Notes under the pieces: model-generated | What the model was told of the DNA's origin: nothing | The model's database searches: none | Seen by the model: the letters and a program-made list of their open reading frames with translations, nothing else | NCBI RefSeq assembly: GCF_027924605.1 | Contig: NZ_AP027042.1 | Span: 907,524-971,523, forward strand | Length of the DNA stretch: 64,000 bases | Reading direction: 5' to 3' | Origin: Dyella sp. GSA-30 | GTDB taxonomy: Bacteria > Pseudomonadota > Gammaproteobacteria > Xanthomonadales > Rhodanobacteraceae | Made by a program: the position numbers and the translations under genes | Shown: positions 16,001 to 23,921 of the stretch, piece after piece | Layout of the letters: each line of letters starts with the position of its first letter | Numbering within the stretch: the first letter of the stretch is position 1

Positions 16001-16877
16001 TGCCGATAGCGATCACGGACCGTCCGTGTGGGCGCGCGTATTTGCCAACAGTTTCAACCACAGCTACCGGTCTTTTGCTGCGCCTCGGGCCGATGGCGAC
16101 ATGTATGGCATCCAGGTCGGTGCCGACCTGTGGCAGGGCGAATGGATATCGGGCCATGCCGATCGGATGGGAGCTTACCTGGCCTACGGTAGTGCCGGCG
16201 CGGATGTGCGTGGACTGGTGACCAATGACGAAGCCACCGGCTACGAGATGCAACAGACCGGCACATTGAGGCTCTACGCGACCTCGTTCGGCGCCTATTT
16301 CACCCATTACGGTCCAGGCGACTGGTATGTGGACGGCGTGGTGCAGGCGACGAGTTATCGCGGTCGTGCCAATACATCCAATACCAGCCTCGATACCGGG
16401 GGTACCGGTTTGCTCGGCTCACTGGAGGCGGGCTATCCGTTTCCGTGGGCCGCGCTCGGTCCAGGTTTCGTGCTCGAACCGCAGATTCAGGTGATCTGGC
16501 AAAAGAGCCGTTTCGGTTCTGGCGACGATGGCCTGGGCGAGGTCGCGCTGGGCAGCGCCTATGGCAATACGGGTCGCGTCGGGCTGCGTGGCAAGTGGTC
16601 ATGGACCACCGCCAGCGGACAACGCTGGCAGCCCTATGTCGCGGTGAACTGGTGGCGCGACTGGGGCGCGCGGGCGACCACCGGCTACGACGATCTGGGC
16701 TCGGTGCCGGCGGTTGTTCAGGCGAGTCGTGTCGAATTGTCGGCAGGTGTCACCGCGCGTTTGACGGCGCGTCTGACCGCTTATGCATCAGGCGGCGGCC
16801 AGATGGCGGTGGGGCGCACGACGAATACAAAGCGGGACAGTCTGTATGCGAATGCGGGGCTGCGTTGGACCTGGTAG
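13092..16877 (+). CDS. autotransporter outer membrane beta-barrel protein with PATR repeats
   Basis: 1261 residues. The N-terminus is a long, extended signal peptide: a ~38-residue charged leader, then LGLLAAGMGMAG and likely cleavage at VDA-QT (~59). The passenger is Gly/Thr/Ser rich beta-helix. Five autotransporter-associated repeats (PF12951), each of the form G.G.L...G.G.L.L.G.NTY.GGT.I..G, begin near residues 411, 500, 569, 639 and 707. A Pro-rich linker (VPPEPPGPP..., ~898-920) precedes the C-terminal autotransporter barrel (~975-1261), which ends in LRWTW, the aromatic terminus needed for BAM insertion. Type Va secretion; adhesin, biofilm or surface role is inferred. No protease motif seen. 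Confidence 0.93.
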   Translation: MQVKKGFRCCLHERPGMGGLIAADALDRKFLALASQRLRPICLGLLAAGMGMAGRTVDAQTINLTSGSPRYVLTGNQTVSAVTVGNNVNGVISGPGYTLTYTGATTGFILGGTSATSRMQLDMTGLTNFVFNNPTQTFIVSGRSNTGAGSGTLFLAQGSNAITTSSFSVGSVANGAGGAFQNLGTVRLGKSNSINADTINVGTASRTGGTLSFQSSTGDATLALRGVDGASPVANWNIGINGTGNANTSGTVDLSGGTLDAKVTNLTIGESRSGSFSGVGALTLDKGTLDATSIVLGLRDGTAGTGSASGTLTINNAAVTTQTLTLGSDARAAGTATATLNLNGGALLAQTIQPGAGGGTRNFNWNGGTLGNYAEGSDMTVSIPTITLVGSGNQIFDVEGGDATATVSSVLSGAGGFTKTGAGTLALTGASTYAGGTTVTGGLINFATLDNLGAGNITLDGGGLQWAAGSTVDVSSRLNPLGAGGATLDTQRNDVTLASVLTGPGQLIKNGQGALTLTAGNTYAGGTTINAGQLQLGDGGTSGSIVGNVVDNASLQFNRSDAVTFDGTISGSGSLSVAGSGVTVLTGDNTFTGGTTIKQGSGGLQLGNGGSTGSVIGTILDNGSLSIDRADSLTLSSTISGSGSLAQTGTGTTILAGDNTYTGGTAINAGVLQLGHGGTTGIVIGNITDNGTLAFNRSDDLTYSNIISGTGGVDQLGPGTLRFSGDQTYAGPTRILAGTLAIDGSIQSNTVTVAPGATLSGFGVIGGDVQNQGRVWPGNPVIGDTQYGSLTIRGNYVGQGGVLELNTYMGGDDSPSDRLIIDGGAVTGSTTVIAHNTAATIGETTGNGVLVVSAINGATTTTDAFRLAGELRSGALDYRLFRGGADGSNVDSWYLRNEFVVPPEPPGPPEEVLPIDPPVEPVLPPGVYPIIGPQIATYSSVMPVARDLAQFELGTLDQRIGDSALMASEHADSDHGPSVWARVFANSFNHSYRSFAAPRADGDMYGIQVGADLWQGEWISGHADRMGAYLAYGSAGADVRGLVTNDEATGYEMQQTGTLRLYATSFGAYFTHYGPGDWYVDGVVQATSYRGRANTSNTSLDTGGTGLLGSLEAGYPFPWAALGPGFVLEPQIQVIWQKSRFGSGDDGLGEVALGSAYGNTGRVGLRGKWSWTTASGQRWQPYVAVNWWRDWGARATTGYDDLGSVPAVVQASRVELSAGVTARLTARLTAYASGGGQMAVGRTTNTKRDSLYANAGLRWTW

Positions 16878-16906
16878 TGATGGCGACGCATCATTCCTCG
16901 CCTTGA

Positions 16907-18688
16907 CTACTTCTTCTTTGCGCAATCGCAGCCAATATCCGGCGCCGGTCCACCCTCGGCGATAAACCGGTCGATGCGCTTCTCCAGCACAGGCAACGGC
17001 ACCGACCCCAGCGCCAGCACCGTGTCGTGGAAATGCCGAATGTCGAACTTCGGCCCAAGATCCTGTTCGGCTTTCTTGCGCAACTCCAGCAATTTCAAGT
17101 AACCCAGCTCGTAACTCAACGCCTGTCCGGGCCAACTGATGTAGCGATCGACCTCGTTGGCGATCTCGCGATCGGACAAGGCGGTGTTCTGCGTCATGTA
17201 GTCGATCGCTTGCTGGCGCGTCCAGCCAAGGTGATGGATACCGGTATCCACCACCAGGCGGCATGCGCGCCACATCTGGTAAGTGAGATAGCCGAAGCGT
17301 TCGTAAGGCGTCTTGTAGATGCCCATCTCGTTGCCGAGATACTCCGAGTACAAACCCCAGCCTTCGCCGTAGGCGGAGATATAGCCATTGCGACGGAAGT
17401 CGGGTTGGTCGTGCTGCTCCTGGGCCAGCGCGAGTTGCAGCGAATGGCCTGGCATGGACTCGTGCAAGGTCAGTGCAGGCATGTTGTAGAGCGGGCGCGA
17501 GGGCAGGTCGTAAGTGTTGACCAGGTACGTGCTCGCGCCGCCGCGGCCGGAGGTGTAGTAGGGCGCGATATCGTCGGGAACCGGTACGATCGCGAAACGC
17601 TGGCGCGGCAGGCGACCGAAGTAGTGGCCCAGTTGCGCATCGACCTGCTTGGCCACCCAGGCGGTGCGCATCAGCAGCTCATCGGGCGTCTTGGCGTAGA
17701 ACTGCGGATCGGTTCGAAGGAAATGCAGGAAGTCGGCAAAGCTGCCCTTGAAGCCCGTCTCCTGCATGGTCTTGACCATCTCGTCATGCAGCTTGGCGAC
17801 CAGGTTCAAGCCCACTTCGTGCACCGCGCCAGGCGTGACGTCCAGCGTGGTGTATTCGATGATCTGCTGGCGATACCAGGCCTCGCCGTCCGGCACCTTT
17901 TCAGCCGCCAGCGTGGTGCGCGCCTTGGGCACGTACTCGTTGCGGAAGAAGCCGAGCAACTGCGCGTAGGCTGGAATGATCTTGTCGGCGATCAGCGCCC
18001 GCGCCTGCTTGCGCAGTTGTTCGGCATCGACGGGCTCGATGTTGTCCGGCAGCTTGAGGAAGGGCTTGTAGAAGCTGCTCTGGGTCGGATCCTTCAGTTC
18101 AGCCACCGCGGCGATCGACACGTCGCGACCGTTGAGCACTTCGCGCGGCACGCTGAAACCTCGCGCCAGCCCGTCGCGCATATTGTCGATCTCCTGCGAG
18201 AAGTACGCAGGCACCTGGCCGAGCCGATCGAGATAGCTGCGGTAATCCTTGAGGTTATGCAGGTTGTCGCTGTCGAGCTCGTAACCGACGTCGCTCCAGA
18301 ACGCCGAGTCGCTGTTGAACGGCATCTGCCACTGCTTGAACTGCTGGGCAGCGAGCAGGTTCTGGATCTGTGCGCGATACACCGCGTAGTTGATCTGCTC
18401 TTCCGGCGACAGCTGCTTTACATCGATGCCGTCCAGCTGCTTGAGCACCTGCTGCCACTCGTTCTGTCGCTGCACCTGGCTGGCGGCATCGACGCGATCG
18501 AGCCGACCGTTGTTGACCTGCGTCTCGCCCGAGGTCTGTACGCCGGCCTGGCCGTTGCGCCATGCCCATTCCTGCGTATAGATCTGACGAAAGCGTGCAT
18601 CGGTGTCATGCGTGGCATCGGCAAAGGCAGGTGCGGCGAGCGCCAGGGTGAGGGTGAGCCAAAGCGCGCTACGGTGCAGATTCTTCAC
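16907..18688 (-). CDS. DUF885 family secreted protein, probable metallopeptidase
   Basis: 593 residues with a signal peptide cleaved after LALAAPAFA. It matches the DUF885 family (PF05960): an N-terminal helical region, repeated YLDRLGQVPAYFSQEIDNMRDGLARGF (~180), the hallmark TLHESMPGHSLQLAL (~408, a HExxPGH metal-site motif), GYISAYGEGWGLYSEYLG and RFGYLTYQMWRACRLVVDTGIH (~455). The last part resembles M3-like peptidases, where Glu of EGW is the third metal ligand. Probably periplasmic. Convergent with the autotransporter gene. Activity is inferred from motif only. Confidence 0.92.
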   Translation of the reverse strand: MKNLHRSALWLTLTLALAAPAFADATHDTDARFRQIYTQEWAWRNGQAGVQTSGETQVNNGRLDRVDAASQVQRQNEWQQVLKQLDGIDVKQLSPEEQINYAVYRAQIQNLLAAQQFKQWQMPFNSDSAFWSDVGYELDSDNLHNLKDYRSYLDRLGQVPAYFSQEIDNMRDGLARGFSVPREVLNGRDVSIAAVAELKDPTQSSFYKPFLKLPDNIEPVDAEQLRKQARALIADKIIPAYAQLLGFFRNEYVPKARTTLAAEKVPDGEAWYRQQIIEYTTLDVTPGAVHEVGLNLVAKLHDEMVKTMQETGFKGSFADFLHFLRTDPQFYAKTPDELLMRTAWVAKQVDAQLGHYFGRLPRQRFAIVPVPDDIAPYYTSGRGGASTYLVNTYDLPSRPLYNMPALTLHESMPGHSLQLALAQEQHDQPDFRRNGYISAYGEGWGLYSEYLGNEMGIYKTPYERFGYLTYQMWRACRLVVDTGIHHLGWTRQQAIDYMTQNTALSDREIANEVDRYISWPGQALSYELGYLKLLELRKKAEQDLGPKFDIRHFHDTVLALGSVPLPVLEKRIDRFIAEGGPAPDIGCDCAKKK

Positions 18689-18775
18689 GATACGGATTCC
18701 CCAGGGACGATGCGATCACCACGGTGCGATCACGACAATACGATCAATCATCGCATTATTCCCGGAACAATCCTC

Positions 18776-19480
18776 TCACTCCATCGCTGTGTATTCGTTC
18801 TGCACCGAACGCAGATACGCAGCAAGGTTGCGCCCGTCCTGTTCGACGAAGCGTTCGTCCAGATGGCGGCATTCGGCGATGCGGTCGGGGCGGAAATTAC
18901 GGAAATCGCTGCGTAGCCGGCACCATGCGCCCAAGGTCCACGCGCCGCCCCAGAACGACAGGCAGAGCGGCTCGATCTCGCGCGAACTGCTGCGACCGCC
19001 TTCGTCGCGATACTCCAATTGCAGGACCTGCGAAGTGGCGATGGCCTGATGCAGGCGGTCGATCAGTCCGGCGAAATCCGACGCCTGCTTGCTACGCCAG
19101 ACCGGCGCGTAGATACGCGTATGCGCGGCGCGCTCGCGCAACTCTGGCGGCAGCACGGCCTCGATTTTCAGCAGCGCGGCCTTGGCCCCTTCGGCCAGCC
19201 GTTCGCCGGCGAATGCGCGAACAAAGCGCGTACCGACCACCAGCGATTCGAGCTCGTCGGCGGTAAACATCAGCGGGGGGATGTCCGAGCCCTTGCGCAG
19301 CACGTAGCCGACGCCGGCCTCGCCTTCGATCGGCACGCCCGATAGCTGCAGGTCGGCCACGTCGCGGTAGACCGTACGCAGCGAGACGTCGAGCGTCTCG
19401 GCGAGCTGCCGCGCCGGCAAGGCGGTGCGGCGCCCGCGTAAGGCGTGAATGATAAGAAAGAGGCGGTCGGCGCGTCGCAT
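18776..19480 (-). CDS. YafY-type transcriptional regulator (HTH + WYL domain)
   Basis: 234 residues from MRRADRLFLIIHAL (ATG 19480), the canonical YafY start, though no clear ribosome site is visible. The HTH_11 domain is TALPARQLAETLDVSLRTVYRDVADLQLSGVPIEGEAGVGYVLRKG (~15-62). The WYL domain covers ~135-230 (QLEYRDEGGRSSSREIEPLCLSFWGGAWTLGAWCRLR). It lies 76 bases downstream of the GFA gene in the same direction and may belong to that unit. WYL regulators often respond to nucleic-acid or small-molecule ligands; target unknown. Confidence 0.92.
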   Translation of the reverse strand: MRRADRLFLIIHALRGRRTALPARQLAETLDVSLRTVYRDVADLQLSGVPIEGEAGVGYVLRKGSDIPPLMFTADELESLVVGTRFVRAFAGERLAEGAKAALLKIEAVLPPELRERAAHTRIYAPVWRSKQASDFAGLIDRLHQAIATSQVLQLEYRDEGGRSSSREIEPLCLSFWGGAWTLGAWCRLRSDFRNFRPDRIAECRHLDERFVEQDGRNLAAYLRSVQNEYTAME

Positions 19481-19556
19481 GCACGCATCATGACCGATCC
19501 GCGGTCGCAGGGCTTGCGACACAGGTCATGGGTACGGGTCGGCCGCCTCGTCATGG

Positions 19557-19961
19557 CTACAGGTGCCTCGTCTCGGCCGGCGGGTTCTGCCAGTTGTCGT
19601 TGCGGCCGTCCGAATAGTGCACGGGCGAGGCTGCCAATTCGGCATCCGACGCATTGTCCAGCGAGGCGACGTGGATCGAGATGAAATCGCCGCCGAGAAC
19701 CTCCAGATGCCCGCGGCCGAACGCATGTACGCCGCAGTGCTTGCAGAACAGGTGATGCATGCTCTGCGTATTGAACTGGTAATTGCTCAATGCTTCTTCG
19801 CCAGTCAGCATGCGAAACGCATCGGGCTTGACGATGGTGCCCCATTGCCTGGTCTTGCCGCAGTACGAGCAGTTGCATTTGCCGGTGCCTGCGGCCAGGT
19901 CGAGATCGGTTTCGAAACGGACCGCGCCGCAATGGCAGCTGCCTTGATAAGTCTTGATCAT
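19557..19961 (-). CDS. GFA family zinc protein (glutathione-dependent formaldehyde-activating fold)
   Basis: 134 residues from ATG 19961 (AAGGGA site), overlapping the stop of the upstream small gene by four bases. Zinc-binding cysteines of the Mss4-like fold are intact: [11 protein letters not shown] (~8), CNCSYCGK (~30), [11 protein letters not shown] (~74). The rest matches the common GFA proteins of unknown substrate. Real formaldehyde activation is shown only for a few relatives, so it is not claimed here. Confidence 0.93.
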   Translation of the reverse strand: MIKTYQGSCHCGAVRFETDLDLAAGTGKCNCSYCGKTRQWGTIVKPDAFRMLTGEEALSNYQFNTQSMHHLFCKHCGVHAFGRGHLEVLGGDFISIHVASLDNASDAELAASPVHYSDGRNDNWQNPPAETRHL

Positions 19962-20143
19962 GGATTTCCCTTGGAGCGATGCCGAAACCATCCGGCGGTA
20001 AGTGCGAGCAGCAGCATGCGCCGCTGCGGTAGTCGTGTTTCGGATGTGGTGGTCGGCAGCCGGTATTGGCCTTCGACCATCATTCCGCGCAGCTGCATCG
20101 GCCGGTAGGCCGTCATCAACGCGCGTTGCCATGTCTTGCTCAT
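19958..20143 (-). CDS. hypothetical 61-aa basic protein coupled to GFA gene
   Basis: Starts [20 protein letters not shown] at ATG 20143 with a strong AAGGAGG six bases upstream, and its TGA overlaps the GFA start (ATGA). It begins 11 bases after the DJ-1-like gene ends. Very basic, with a short hydrophobic patch [11 protein letters not shown] near the C-terminus. I do not recognise a family. Perfect ribosome site plus overlaps on one side make it a likely real gene or a coupling leader for GFA translation. Confidence 0.6.
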   Translation of the reverse strand: MSKTWQRALMTAYRPMQLRGMMVEGQYRLPTTTSETRLPQRRMLLLALTAGWFRHRSKGNP

Positions 20144-20154
20144 GACGCCCTCCT

Positions 20155-20763
20155 TCAGGCGGCCGCCTGCCCGCTGCCCAACCACGGCGGCGGTACGGCA
20201 AGCTTGAACATGCGATACCAATGCTCGCGATCCATCGGGCTGTACAGATCCAGTGCCCGGATCACTTCGCGTCCGAATTCCACGCTACCCAGATGACTGG
20301 CGGTGATCACGCCGCCGTCGGCCACGGCCAGTGCGCGATCGTCGTAATCGCCGTGGCCGCGATACTGCGGCACGTGCATGGCGATCTGGCCCGGCCAACT
20401 GGCGGTGTGGCGACGCCCTTCGAGCAAGCCCACGCGCGCCAGTGCCAACACGGCGTTGTCGATAGCCGCCAGGGTCACGCCCTGCTCATGCATCCGGGCA
20501 ATGGCCGCGAGTGCGTTCTCGCTCTGGCGCCGCTCCCACAGATGGCCACCAGGCAGGATCAGCAAGGCCGCGTCATCGGCATCGAGTTGTTCCAGGGTCA
20601 GCTCGGGCAACATGCGCAGCCCGCCCATCGACACCACCGGCTGCATCGAGAAACCGACGGTGCGCAACTGCCAATCGCCGGGGCGACGGATCTCGCACAG
20701 CGCCAGCGCGGCCTGCCAGTCCGCAAATCCTTCAAAAGCCAAGAAATAAACCGTGTCTCGCAT
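20155..20763 (-). CDS. DJ-1/PfpI (type 1 glutamine amidotransferase-like) protein lacking the nucleophile Cys
   Basis: 202 residues from ATG 20763 (GGGAGAGG site). It fits the YoaZ-like branch of the DJ-1/PfpI superfamily: [18 protein letters not shown] at the start with Glu11, [11 protein letters not shown] (~45), [11 protein letters not shown] (~67), and the nucleophile-elbow region [19 protein letters not shown] (~98-116). Relatives have AICGA at the elbow; here Cys is replaced by Asp102. The usual cysteine chemistry is therefore unlikely. First gene of the set DJ-1-like/61aa/GFA. Confidence 0.85.
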   Translation of the reverse strand: MRDTVYFLAFEGFADWQAALALCEIRRPGDWQLRTVGFSMQPVVSMGGLRMLPELTLEQLDADDAALLILPGGHLWERRQSENALAAIARMHEQGVTLAAIDNAVLALARVGLLEGRRHTASWPGQIAMHVPQYRGHGDYDDRALAVADGGVITASHLGSVEFGREVIRALDLYSPMDREHWYRMFKLAVPPPWLGSGQAAA

Positions 20764-20856
20764 GACCTCTCCCTCCGCTGATGTTGAGATCATGGAGGGG
20801 GGCTACTGCCAACGTGTTGTCAGTAGGGAATGTGGAATGTTCCGGCGAGCACCCGG

Positions 20857-20985
20857 CCCCCTCACCCCAACCCTCTCCCCCGGCGGAGCCAGGAGAGAGG
20901 GGGCTGACTGAGGCAGGTCTTCAATCGCGCGCGCTTTTGCTCCCTCTCCCCTGGCTTTGCCGGGGGAAGGGCTGGGGTGAGGGGG
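20857..20985. repeat. ~130-bp self-palindromic dispersed element, copy 1
   Basis: Begins CCCCCTCACCCCAACCCTCT and ends with its near reverse complement AGGGCTGGGGTGAGGGGG. Inner arms carry CTCTCCCCCGGC..GCCAGG and CCTGGCTTTGCCGGGGG. The non-palindromic core includes GGGGGCTGACTGAGGCAGGTCTTCAA. It lies between the DJ-1-like gene and fbp. Copy 2 at 55765-55895 has the same structure in the opposite orientation. The terminal arms match intergenic repeats common in related high-GC gammaproteobacteria; no transposase is present, so it behaves like a MITE/REP-type element. Confidence 0.88.
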
Positions 20986-21064
20986 CGCTCCTGCGCTCTC
21001 GCATCAACTGGCAGCATTCAGCCCCACCAGCGACAATACGCATCCTTCTTCCATCGGGCCGACC

Positions 21065-22081
21065 ATGAAGTCCATTTCCCTCATCCAGTTCCTGATCGAG
21101 GAACGCCGCGCCGGTCACATCAATAACGAGCTGTCGTTGCTGATCGAGGTGGTGGCGCGTGCCTGCAAGCGCATTGCGGTAGCGACGAACAAAGGCGCAT
21201 TGGGCGGTGTACTGGGCAATGCCGGCAGCGACAACGTGCAGGGCGAGGCGCAGAAGAAGCTGGATGTGATCTCCAACGAGATCTTGCTCGAGGCCAATGC
21301 CTGGGGTGGCCACCTGGCCGCATGCGCTTCGGAGGAAATGGAGGATCCGCAGCAAATCCCGGACATGTACCCGAAGGGCAATCACCTGTTGCTGTTCGAT
21401 CCGCTGGACGGTTCGTCGAACATCGACGTCAACATCTCCGTCGGAACGATTTTCTCCGTGCTGCGCTGCCCGGATGGCGTGACCGAGCCGAAGATGGAGC
21501 ACTTCCTGCAGCCGGGGACGACCCAGCTGGCGGCGGGTTATGTGGTCTATGGCCCAGCGACCTTGCTGGTGCTGACCTTCGGGCACGGCACGCACGAGTT
21601 CACGCTGGATCGCGAAGTCGGCAGCTTCATCCTCAGCCGCCGCGATATCCGTATCCCGAACGAGACGGCCGAATTCGCCATCAACATGTCCAACCAGCGC
21701 CACTGGGAAGCGCCGATGCAGCGCTATATCGGCGAGCTGCTGGCCGGCAAGGACGGTCCACGCGGCAAGGATTTCAATATGCGCTGGGTGGCCTCGATGG
21801 TGGCCGACGTGCACCGTATCGTGACCCGCGGCGGCGTGTTCTTCTATCCGCTGGACGCCAAGATCATGTCCAAGGGCGGCAAGCTGCGCCTGATGTACGA
21901 GGCCAACCCGATGGCGTTTATCGTCGAGCAGGCCGGCGGTGCGGCGACCACCGGTCGCGAACGGATCATGGAGCTCCAGCCGCATGGCCTGCACCAGCGC
22001 GTGCCGGTATTCCTCGGCTCGAAGCAGGAAGTCGAGGTGGCCACGCACTATCACCAGCAGGCCGACGGCGCCAAGGCGTAA
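21065..22081 (+). CDS. fbp: class 1 fructose-1,6-bisphosphatase
   Basis: 338 residues, normal length for FBPase I. It hydrolyses fructose-1,6-bisphosphate in gluconeogenesis. Visible landmarks: [20 protein letters not shown] (~96), the metal/phosphate motif [16 protein letters not shown] (~109-124), [22 protein letters not shown], and [24 protein letters not shown] (~240) with [21 protein letters not shown] (~275). All metal-binding Glu/Asp are present. Its TAA overlaps the start of the 2OG-Fe(II) oxygenase gene by one base. Confidence 0.97.
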   Translation: MKSISLIQFLIEERRAGHINNELSLLIEVVARACKRIAVATNKGALGGVLGNAGSDNVQGEAQKKLDVISNEILLEANAWGGHLAACASEEMEDPQQIPDMYPKGNHLLLFDPLDGSSNIDVNISVGTIFSVLRCPDGVTEPKMEHFLQPGTTQLAAGYVVYGPATLLVLTFGHGTHEFTLDREVGSFILSRRDIRIPNETAEFAINMSNQRHWEAPMQRYIGELLAGKDGPRGKDFNMRWVASMVADVHRIVTRGGVFFYPLDAKIMSKGGKLRLMYEANPMAFIVEQAGGAATTGRERIMELQPHGLHQRVPVFLGSKQEVEVATHYHQQADGAKA

Positions 22082-22776
22082 TGACCGCCGATTTTATCGA
22101 GGTCTATGAAGACGCCCTCAGTGCCGCGCAATGCGCGGCACTGATCGACGCGTTCGAAGCCAGCGGGCAGGCGGTGGACGGACAGGTCGGTGGTGGTGTC
22201 TATCCGCAGCTCAAGCGTTCCAGCGATATCACGATCAGCGGCAAACCGGGCTGGCGCGATAACGAAGTCACGTTGAACCTCGCCATGTTGGCGGGACTCA
22301 CCGCGTACCTGCGCCGCTATCCCTATACCTTGATTGCTCCCCTGATGCTGCAGGTACCGGGTTCGGACGGCCAGCTGCGCCGCCTGCAGGCCGATGACAT
22401 CGCCAGCATGAGCGATGCCGAGCTGGGTGCGTTGGCACGGCAGGTCTTCATGCCGGGCGATATCAACCTGCAGCGTTACCGTGCCGACCAGGGCGGCTAT
22501 CCGTACTGGCATTGCGAGTTGTTCCCGCGCCATGCCGACGCGCAGACGTTGCATCGGCACCTGTTGTGGACGATTTACCTCAACGACGCGTTCACCGAAG
22601 GCGAAACCGAGTTCCTGCACCAGGATCGCAAGGTGGCGCCGCGTCGCGGCAGCCTGCTGATCGCGCCGGCCGCATTTACCCACACGCATCGCGGTAACCG
22701 GCCACGCGGGGGCGACAAATACATCGCCACCAGCTGGATCCTGTTCAAGCGCGCCGAGCAGCTCTACAGCTCTTAA
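22081..22776 (+). CDS. 2OG-Fe(II) oxygenase (PiuC/P4H-like)
   Basis: 231 residues starting [21 protein letters not shown] at the TAATG overlap with fbp. The double-stranded beta-helix region contains QGGYPYWHCELFP (His of the HxE/HxD-type site), LLWTIYLNDAFTEGETEFLHQDRKVAPRRGSLLIAPAAFTHTHRGN with the distal His and KYIATSWILF. Family members hydroxylate proteins or small molecules using Fe(II) and 2-oxoglutarate. The partner is unknown; translational coupling to fbp is clear from the sequence but may only reflect co-transcription. The same frame stays open far upstream inside fbp, which is not coding. Confidence 0.85.
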   Translation: MTADFIEVYEDALSAAQCAALIDAFEASGQAVDGQVGGGVYPQLKRSSDITISGKPGWRDNEVTLNLAMLAGLTAYLRRYPYTLIAPLMLQVPGSDGQLRRLQADDIASMSDAELGALARQVFMPGDINLQRYRADQGGYPYWHCELFPRHADAQTLHRHLLWTIYLNDAFTEGETEFLHQDRKVAPRRGSLLIAPAAFTHTHRGNRPRGGDKYIATSWILFKRAEQLYSS

Positions 22777-22876
22777 CGGCCGGCAACGGGCGCGAATACG
22801 CCCGGGTTTTGCCATCTATGCGGAGCGGACCGGCCATTACAATGCCGCGCGCTTCCCCTTTTTCCATGAGTGATCC

Positions 22877-23812
22877 ATGAGTCCTGCCGCTTGCGCACGT
22901 CGTTTGATGCCTTTGCTCGCCGTCGCGCTGATCGGCGGCTGCGGCGTGCTCGGCCATAAGAAGCCACCGCCGCCAACCACCGCAGCGGTGGTAACGCCGG
23001 TAAAGCTGCGTATCGGCCTGGCGCTGGGCGGCGGTGCCGCAAAAGGCTTTGCGCATATCGGCGTGATCAAGATGCTCGAAGCCAGCGGCATTCATCCGGA
23101 CGTGGTATCGGGCACCAGCGCCGGTAGTGTGGTCGGTGCGTTGTACGCCAGCGGCATGGATGCATTCCAGCTACAGGAGCAGGCGTTTTCGCTGGACGAA
23201 TCGAAGGTTCGCGACGTGCGTCTGTTCTCCGGTGGCCTGGTGCAGGGTCAGAAGCTGCAGGACTACGTCAACCAACTGGTCGACAACCGTCCGATGGACA
23301 AACTGAAACTGCCCTTCGCCGCGGTATCGACGGAACTGGACACCGGTCAGCGCGTGGTCTTCGTGCGCGGCAATACCGGCCAGGCGGTGCGTGCGTCCAG
23401 CAGCATCCCGGGCGTGTTCGAGCCGGCCGTGATCAACGGCAAACGCTATGTCGACGGCGGTGTTTCCAGCCCGGTACCGGTAGATGCGGCACGCCAGCTT
23501 GGCGCCGACATCGTGATCGCGGTGGATATCTCGACCAAGGCGGCGGACAACAAACCCGACGGCATGCTCGGCACCATCGGGCAGTCGATCAACATCATGG
23601 GCGAGAAGCTCGGTGCGCAGGAGCTGGCGCGCGCCGATGTAGTGATCCGGCCCAAGGTCGGCGGCATCGGTGCGACCGCTTTCGAGCAGAAAGACAGGGC
23701 GATCCTGGAAGGCGAGCGTGCCACCCTGGCGGCGATCCCGGCCATCCGCGCCAAGATCGCCGAGCGTGAGGCACTGCAGCATGCAGCGATGCCTGCAACC
23801 GCCAAGCCTTGA
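22877..23812 (+). CDS. patatin-like phospholipase lipoprotein (RssA-like)
   Basis: 311 residues. The signal peptide ends in a lipobox LIGGC (Cys ~24), then a Pro-rich linker GHKKPPPPTT. Patatin domain: oxyanion loop GLALGGGAAKGFAHIGV (~52), nucleophile GTSAGS with Ser81, and the catalytic Asp193 in YVDGGVSSPVPV. Both members of the Ser-Asp dyad are intact. It should be a lipid acyl hydrolase attached to a membrane lipid on the periplasmic side. Most RssA relatives are cytoplasmic; the lipoprotein form is common in Xanthomonadales. Confidence 0.92.
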   Translation: MSPAACARRLMPLLAVALIGGCGVLGHKKPPPPTTAAVVTPVKLRIGLALGGGAAKGFAHIGVIKMLEASGIHPDVVSGTSAGSVVGALYASGMDAFQLQEQAFSLDESKVRDVRLFSGGLVQGQKLQDYVNQLVDNRPMDKLKLPFAAVSTELDTGQRVVFVRGNTGQAVRASSSIPGVFEPAVINGKRYVDGGVSSPVPVDAARQLGADIVIAVDISTKAADNKPDGMLGTIGQSINIMGEKLGAQELARADVVIRPKVGGIGATAFEQKDRAILEGERATLAAIPAIRAKIAEREALQHAAMPATAKP

Positions 23813-23921
23813 GTTTCAAGGATTTTTCAGCGGGCATTGCAGATCGTAACTTCCTGGACTTGGATCGAGCCAAACCAAGCTGCTAGCGTGTCGACTTTCG
23901 TCCGTCCCACGAGATTCGACC

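Noticed and set aside
17027-18916. 629-aa open frame antisense to the DUF885 gene
   Set aside because: Long antisense frames are normal in high-GC genes; the product has no recognisable domain, while the opposite strand has clear motifs.
21322-22776. 484-aa frame joining part of fbp in another frame to the 2OG oxygenase
   Set aside because: The first 250 residues are the shifted translation of fbp; the oxygenase begins at the TAATG overlap.
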